NCBI GenBank assembly: GCA_963932465.1
Contig: OZ010800.1
Coordinates: 96,925,307-96,989,306 of the forward strand
Direction: 5' to 3'
DNA: 64,000 nucleotides
Origin: Maratus speciosus
Taxonomy: Eukaryota > Arthropoda > Arachnida > Araneae > Salticidae
Numbering within the stretch: the stretch's first letter is position 1; every line of letters starts with the position of its first letter. Positions 58,265-64,000 of this stretch are shown one piece after another. The translations under genes were made by a program, and so were the position numbers. The notes under the pieces were generated by a model, which was not told the DNA's origin, searched no databases, and was given only the letters and a program-made list of their open reading frames with translations.

Positions 58265-58490
58265 GGCGAATTTACTATTATCAACCGCCGTGGCGAGCGT
58301 CCTCTCTCCGTCCGCAGCCCTTTATTCTACTCTCTTATTCCGACTCTTTTGTGGAAGCCAGATTAAAAAAAAAAGAAAGAAACCGGTCAAATTTAAAAGG
58401 GAAATTACACAAATTAAAGACACCGAAAAGCGGGAGGAGAGGGTTTGGGGCTCTGAAGCTACCGACCAACCACTGCTACATTGAGCTTAG
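58265..58490 (+). repeat. GC-richer repeat block (inverse partner 47640-47900)
   Basis: Shares ttattccgactct, gtggaagc, aaattacacaaa and gaaaagcggg with the minus strand of 47640-47900. An open frame of 73 codons here is lysine-rich (KKKRKKPVKFKREITQIKD). The frames of the two copies do not obviously give one protein, so a non-coding repeat is more likely. Confidence 0.45.
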
Positions 58491-59940
58491 TATTAGTATA
58501 GATAATGTTGGAAGATTCGTTTATATTTGAAAGGAACCGTCGACGGTAAATCCGATTTCAGAAGATTACGCTAAATTTGTACTTACGATTAGTAAATTTA
58601 TGTTTTTTTATATTATGGATCGACGGATGAAAGAATATTTACTGTTATATATTTTTCATCTGCAGTTATTTACTATCACTAAAAAAGCATCACTTTGAAT
58701 GTAGAAAAAAAAAAAAAACCTTTCAAATGCCAAAGGTGGCCAATGGAACAATATCTGTTCATTAGGTTTAAAAAAAGTACCTCAGATTCAAATAAAATTT
58801 CAATCATTATAAAGCAATTTTGGCTGATGCACAGCCCGAGCAGTTGATCGTAGTCACAAATTAACGTTTTTAGTTTTATTTAGGCAACTGTCTGATGAAT
58901 AATGACTTCTTGAAAATAACAAGCATGCTTATTTCTCCGTCTTATTACGCGAGGGAAGTGCGAACAAAATCTTCGGTTTGCCAAAAAGATCATTACTAAA
59001 AATTTTGCATAACTAACTTTATTTATCATCAGCAAAGAGTTTTGATAGTGAAAGATCTAAAATTCAATCAACAGCAATTTGACATTATTAATGAATGGAA
59101 TGTAGTTTAGCGCGTAATTAACTCTGTTTTGTAGCTAACTCTGGCAGATTTGCAGCCATGCCGTTACGAACATTTCTCACGTTTCATATCAAACTTGGTT
59201 GTCAATCCGATTACGGATGATTGGGAAGATTTTATTCAATGAAAACTAGAGGTTTACTTTTCTATTTGAATCAGTTATCGATGTTATTTTCCTAGGTTAA
59301 TAGTTGCATGATTAAAGCGGGTATATAAAAAGAAACGGCAGTTAAAATGACATTGTTTTAATTTTATTCACACAATTCAGCTTTAAATAACCACTTTTAC
59401 ATGATTCACATTTTTTAAAATATAAAAGTTAAATACTGTTAACACTGTATTTACTCTACTGGAATTCGTAGATAAGAATTTGTAGAAAACCTGCTAAAAG
59501 AAGACGTATATTACCAAATGTAATGTAACGTAGAGAGAGATTGTATTTATGTTACCAGATCCACACATAGCACCAAGCAGAGAAGCCCGGAGTAAAAGAA
59601 CTCACAAACAAAAGTGAATAACAGGAACATTCTATAAATTAAATGGTCAATCTCTGCAATCATTGCAACTCTGACTTTTTTAATAGTGTGGTGATTAGAG
59701 AACATTTTAATTTCTGATGATCGTAATGGCCGCATTTCCTTCCCAAACTCTACATGATGTATTAAAAATTGCTTCTGAATTGTTCTAATTTCCTCTAGCG
59801 CATCGGATAATACAAAAGCGCAATGGCGTCCGATGGGTATTCAGAAAATGTGGAAGGACGTTCTAGGTGATGGTCCATATTAATTTAAAATACAGAGTAG
59901 AATTATCAGTTTCGTTTAATTGCAGGCTTATTTGAAAAAT
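58491..59940. other. AT-rich interval, nothing recognised
   Basis: No gene. Only short frames without family features. Confidence 0.4.
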
Positions 59941-59946
59941 GGACCA

Positions 59947-60600
59947 GCGCAGCGGGCTCAGCCTGCTAGTTTTACATATAATTTTTGCTGTAAGCGTTGG
60001 TCCTATCAAAAACTTGTCAGTATAACAGTTGTAGACAATATTAAGAAGATATGTAATAAATTCATGCGGACTTGATATCTTGTGAATTGACGCAGTTATG
60101 GAATTTTTTTCTTCTTCATGTTTTCTTTTTAATTTTTTTTTGCATTAAGAATTGGTCCTATCAAAAACTTGTGAATATAAAAGTTGTAGATAGTATTAAT
60201 ACAATTTATAAAAAAATTAATTGGATTTGATATTTTGAGAAATGACGAAGTTATGAATTTTTTTTCTCCCCAAAACACTATTTTTTACACTCCTTGAGCC
60301 GTTTTTTAGTTTTATTAAAATCTGTCATATATAAATTTTTGGCCAATTTTTAGAAGTAATAATAACTTTAAACAGAGTCGATATGTATTATAATTAAGAA
60401 GTTATGGGTTTTTTCTTTTTTCACAAAACCCCTCCCTATATCTACCCCCTTAGTCCGATTTTGCCCATTAACGAACTTGACCGAGATTTTATGTATGAGT
60501 TTGGAAAAGATTTGTGCAGAATTATCGAAGTTATCGATTATATATACACACACACGCATACATATATAAATAAAATTTTTTATTGGGGGTGGTTTTGAGT
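59947..60600. repeat. Helitron-like end followed by ~155 bp units
   Basis: gcgggctcagcctgCTAGT (about 59953-59971) looks like a Helitron 3' hairpin and terminus. Beyond it, units near 59998 and 60154 share ttggtcctatcaaaaacttgt, taaNagttgtagana and gaNaagttatg. A third, more diverged unit lies near 60330, and a cacacacacg tract near 60545. This may be two adjoining elements. Confidence 0.4.
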
Positions 60601-61233
60601 TCTAGGGGTCATGTCCGGTGTACATCTGCAATTTGTTTTCCGAAATTCCAACATAGGGAAGATCCCAATAGGTAGTATTTCATACGAAATCTACCTAAAA
60701 GAGTTGTTTTAATACAGTTTTCGACTCGCTTTTATTGTGAGTGACACCTCTTAAATATCTATGCCTTATATGTGGCAGAAGCATTCCCCAATTTAAAATA
60801 GTATTTTAATTGTATAAACTTCAAAGAATGATTATTGTTTGTCATGTTTTAGATAATTTTGAAGGTATAGAGTTATATCCTGCTGTCGTTTGTGTTTTTA
60901 AAAGCTTTTTTAATAGTCTAAGAAGCGTTTCAAAAATCTTTATTAATACCGTTACGTACATGTAGTCATTACCCATTTTGGTAATGATTTGATGCATAGA
61001 AAGCAGGCATATACAATCGAATTAAACTAATTAAAAATAATTGAAAAGAAGACTGTCTCATAAAATAATAAAAATTAGAAAACCCTCTGCATTAAACAGA
61101 TCATTTTACAAAATTTTTTCATTTAGTATATGTGAGCAAAATTTCCAATTACTTCATGACCTACACCAAGTATTAGTTTTATTCCAGAAAATTAAAAAAT
61201 ACGAATAGATTGGCCGTAAGTGGCCTTGCATAA
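60601..61233. other. AT-rich interval, nothing recognised
   Basis: No feature supported. Confidence 0.35.
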
Positions 61234-62188
61234 TCTAATATATAACAATCAAAATTTGTCTGTCTGTCTGTAATTCTATACATATCCATAGTTTGTAAGC
61301 CAGAATTGTGAAATGTTATGTACATGTGTATTAAAACACGGCCGAGTCAACTAAAATAATCCAGAATCGAAATAATTTATAGTTAATTTTTATTTAATAA
61401 AAAACTACAAATTTAACAGCAATTTTCTATCAAATTTAAACGTATTTCCTTATAGCATTTGTTAACAAATAAAAATCCAAAATAAAATTTTTGCGACAGC
61501 AATTACTTTTGTATCGCAAGATTTCCACGTGGAAAATGAAAATTAAATAAATAGTTTGACGAATAATAATAATAAAAAGATTATTACGTCATAACTTTTC
61601 TATTACAAGATTGCCACGTGAAAAATGAAAATGAAATAAATAGTTTGAGGAATTAAAAAAAAAGTGAATATTACGTCCTATTGAAAATATAATGGACGTC
61701 AGTAGGTGAATATATAATGTCATATGAGTTTGAAAAAACGTATTGAAAAGTGATAAAAACCCGATTTTGGAAATATTGGCATATTTTAACAGTTTGAGGT
61801 TCTGTGAATTTGTTTTCGCATATATACGTGTGTGTATGTGGGTACATTAGAATTTCTACAAAGGTTTAGGTTCCTAGAGCTCATTCGTAGTGAAGAACGG
61901 AAATAAAGATTTCAGATTAAAAAAAAAAAAATCATAGAATTTTTTTACGGGCCTTTTTTTTCTTTAATCATAAAAAAAAACTAACAAAATACCTAGAAAC
62001 AACTTTTCAGAAAAGTTTTTAATCTCGGTCTCAATGCAGATCACAGATTATGTTTACTAAGTAAATAGGTAATCTATCGTCCAGATTAAACGGAAGAAAA
62101 GAGAGAAAATTTTGTAAATAAACACACAATCGTTGATTTTTCAAAACAAACATTCTTAAAATTCCGGGAAACGCCGGGTACTTTAGCA
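61234..62188 (+). mobile_element. non-autonomous Helitron, copy 2
   Basis: Starts near TCTAATATATAACAATC, then tttgtctgtctgtctgtaat. The body carries aaaacacggccgagtcaac and two ccacgtg blocks. The end is aaattccgggaaacgccgggtactttagcaag. Collinear with 11549-12303 but longer, with an extra segment at about 61800-62135 (including gtgtgtatgtgggtac). The 3' end is CTTTAG rather than CTAG. Confidence 0.6.
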
Positions 62189-62254
62189 AGTGTTAGATAT
62201 TTCATAATATTTGTAAGGAGTCTCCGGAAGATAGAGAAGATAATGAAGAGATGG

Positions 62255-62330
62255 AAGAAATGGCGCAGTGATTAATCGGCAGCACGCTGACGGTGGGTGA
62301 TTTGCCGATTCTAGCTGGCCAAAAATCGAT
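62255..62330 (+). other. tRNA-like SINE head remnant
   Basis: tggcgcagtgattaatcgg is a good Pol III A box. About 35 bp later gatttgccgattctagc is a degraded B box. No body, tail or target duplication could be recognised. Confidence 0.35.
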
Positions 62331-64000
62331 TTTAAAAGTTTATCATAGCGTAATTTATTTTTTGACTGTTATACCACAATAGTTAGGGCGTTGTACCCTG
62401 CTGTTGGTTTCGCTATAAATATAATTGTATGGTCTATAGACTAGTGCAAATTTGGTGCTTCTTAGTTGGGAATAAATCAGTCAATTTGAGTATAGTTCTT
62501 TAATCTGTTACATGAATCGGAATAAAATATACTGCTCGATTATGGGCGCTTCCAAACAAAATATGGACCTTATTTTATGGGATTTATGTACATAAATTTT
62601 GCACATATCAGCTGTTATTTCAAATTTAATGTCGCGAAAAACTCTGTATTTTCTTTACAGTTTTACAGTTTTAATATAGAAAGGTTATATGATAAAGCCC
62701 GATTAAGCTCAATTTTTGATATGATTAAATAATTTAGATTATTAACGTTTCGTTTCAATTTAATTTGTCTGCCCTTAGATGCCCCCCCCCCCCCGTAGTT
62801 TTTAGAAATGTTTATAGCTTATTAAGTCTATTTTGTTTTTCAATTTTAGTTCAAGCACCATTTTTTTTATCAAAGGCAGCAGAATTTTAGTTAGTCACAT
62901 AAATAAACTTTTGCAACATTATGAACGGCAACAAGATTTAAAATATAACGAGAATGTGATTTTGGATACCTGAATTTGGTTGAAAATGTTTTGTTTATAG
63001 AAAATAAATTACAATGAAGAGCACATGAAGTTTTGCAAGAGCAAAATGTTTAAACTTATGACCAAATTTGGACGAAAGTTTCCAGTTGTGTGTAGGGGGA
63101 CTCAGGACAAAATGATGTAAAATATATTACATGGTTGAAAATTTTGAGTGGTTAGAAAATTGATCCAAACAAATTCTCTAAATTCAGATTTGATACGATG
63201 AAATGAAAAACATAATGTAGACATTTTTTCATGATATCTTATGATTCCCATTCTTTACATATGGTTCCTTTGTGCAGAGATAAATATAAATATACTAAAG
63301 AATATACAACACAGCAAATTTCATTAAAGCTGTCCAGTGTTTGCCCCGTACCTTAAATTTTAGAAAAAGAAATTTTAGGATTTGTTATAATAATACAAAA
63401 ATAGTTTTATCACGTTAGCTTCCACACCGTTAAGAAAGTATCATTAAAATTATTAAAAAGAACGTAAAATCGTGCGTCATTCAGATTATGAAAAATTTTT
63501 TAATGCTTTCGGACTACTATAATAAGGCATCATAGCTTAATAACGTGAAAAACGATGTATAAGTAATAATTTGTAAAACATACAACACCTTTGAAAACGC
63601 AATTTCAACCGAAGTCGAGAAACTCGCTGAACATTTTGTACGTACCTGTATGTGAGCTATAGATTTATCATATAATTCACAATATACTAAAATTTAGGAC
63701 AGTTAGTGAACGATTGAAACCATCACGGTATAAATGATAGTTCAAATTTAAATTTTATTCTGTGATTTCAACCTGGTTAAAATTTTAAACAATGGCTTTA
63801 CTGATGTAAAAATGTTTCTTAAACTATGATGTTTATGCCAAAATATAATAAGCTTTTTTTTTCTAAAAAAGGTACCTTTCATGCCAATGAGAATATACTC
63901 ATAAATGAAAAATAAGAATATTTCTCAAGCTTCTTTTAAATGTAGGTATATCATATAAATACATTTTGTCACTGTTTTTAATTTTTTTTGCAATAAATAT
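62331..64000. other. AT-rich interval, nothing recognised
   Basis: A C14 run lies near 62780. No gene or paired repeat was found to the window end. Confidence 0.4.

Overview
The window is eukaryotic nuclear DNA, strongly AT-rich, and looks like intergenic or heterochromatin-like sequence from an arthropod. Arthropod is inferred from the mix of mariner, Tc1, pogo/Tigger, piggyBac, CACTG-ended and Helitron/DINE-like elements, from tRNA-headed SINEs, and from the N-terminal ZAD-like CxxC...CxxC module of the one long protein, a module largely confined to arthropods. A chelicerate such as a spider is my best guess, from general resemblance only. No host gene with recognisable exons was found, and no operons, CRISPR arrays or rRNA genes. 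LAYOUT. 0-6 kb: Tigger C-terminus, two decayed mariner transposases, and a 2 kb nested palindrome. 6-16.3 kb: a three-unit tandem repeat, two abutting pogo-type MITEs, a ~146 bp minisatellite, a short Helitron, the remains of a Tc1 element and a 1.1 kb element with GGGGCATT ends. 17.5-20.9 kb: two head-to-head copies of a CACTG-ended element forming a 3.3 kb inverted structure, one copy carrying a tRNA-bearing insertion. 21-37 kb: repeat copies paired with others elsewhere in the window, several ~150 bp minisatellite elements with GTCY-type microsatellites and hairpins (DINE-1/Helentron-associated architecture), a SINE with 13 bp target duplications, a palindromic mariner MITE and the second Tc1 copy. 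37.6-43.3 kb: a 1.3 kb fully palindromic TA-flanked element, then a Tc1/mariner-type transposase relic split by a 2.5 kb CACTG element. 44-50 kb: another minisatellite, a duplicate of the 22-23 kb segment, and a piggyBac-like 5' end. 50.5-52.2 kb: the only long intact ORF, a 557-residue ZAD-like/RNase H-like protein on the minus strand, possibly a transposase or a transposase-derived gene. 52-64 kb: nested MITEs, two further Helitrons, a near-perfect 83 bp-arm hairpin, a Tigger remnant and otherwise empty AT-rich DNA. HOW IT FITS TOGETHER. The history is successive transposon insertion, inversion and decay. Many segments pair with a second copy in the window: 2.2 with 42.7 kb, 7.7 with 21.2 kb, 11.5 with 61.2 kb, 13.2 with 35.1 kb, 22.1 with 45.1 kb, 30.8 with 36.8 kb, 32.3 with 44.3 kb, 47.6 with 58.3 kb and 52.8 with 55.3 kb. 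The most intriguing non-gene signal is a CTCF-like core motif repeated every ~152 bp in the 24-25.5 kb array, with related motifs in the 32 and 44 kb arrays and at scattered single sites. Boundaries and similarities were judged by eye, without alignment software.
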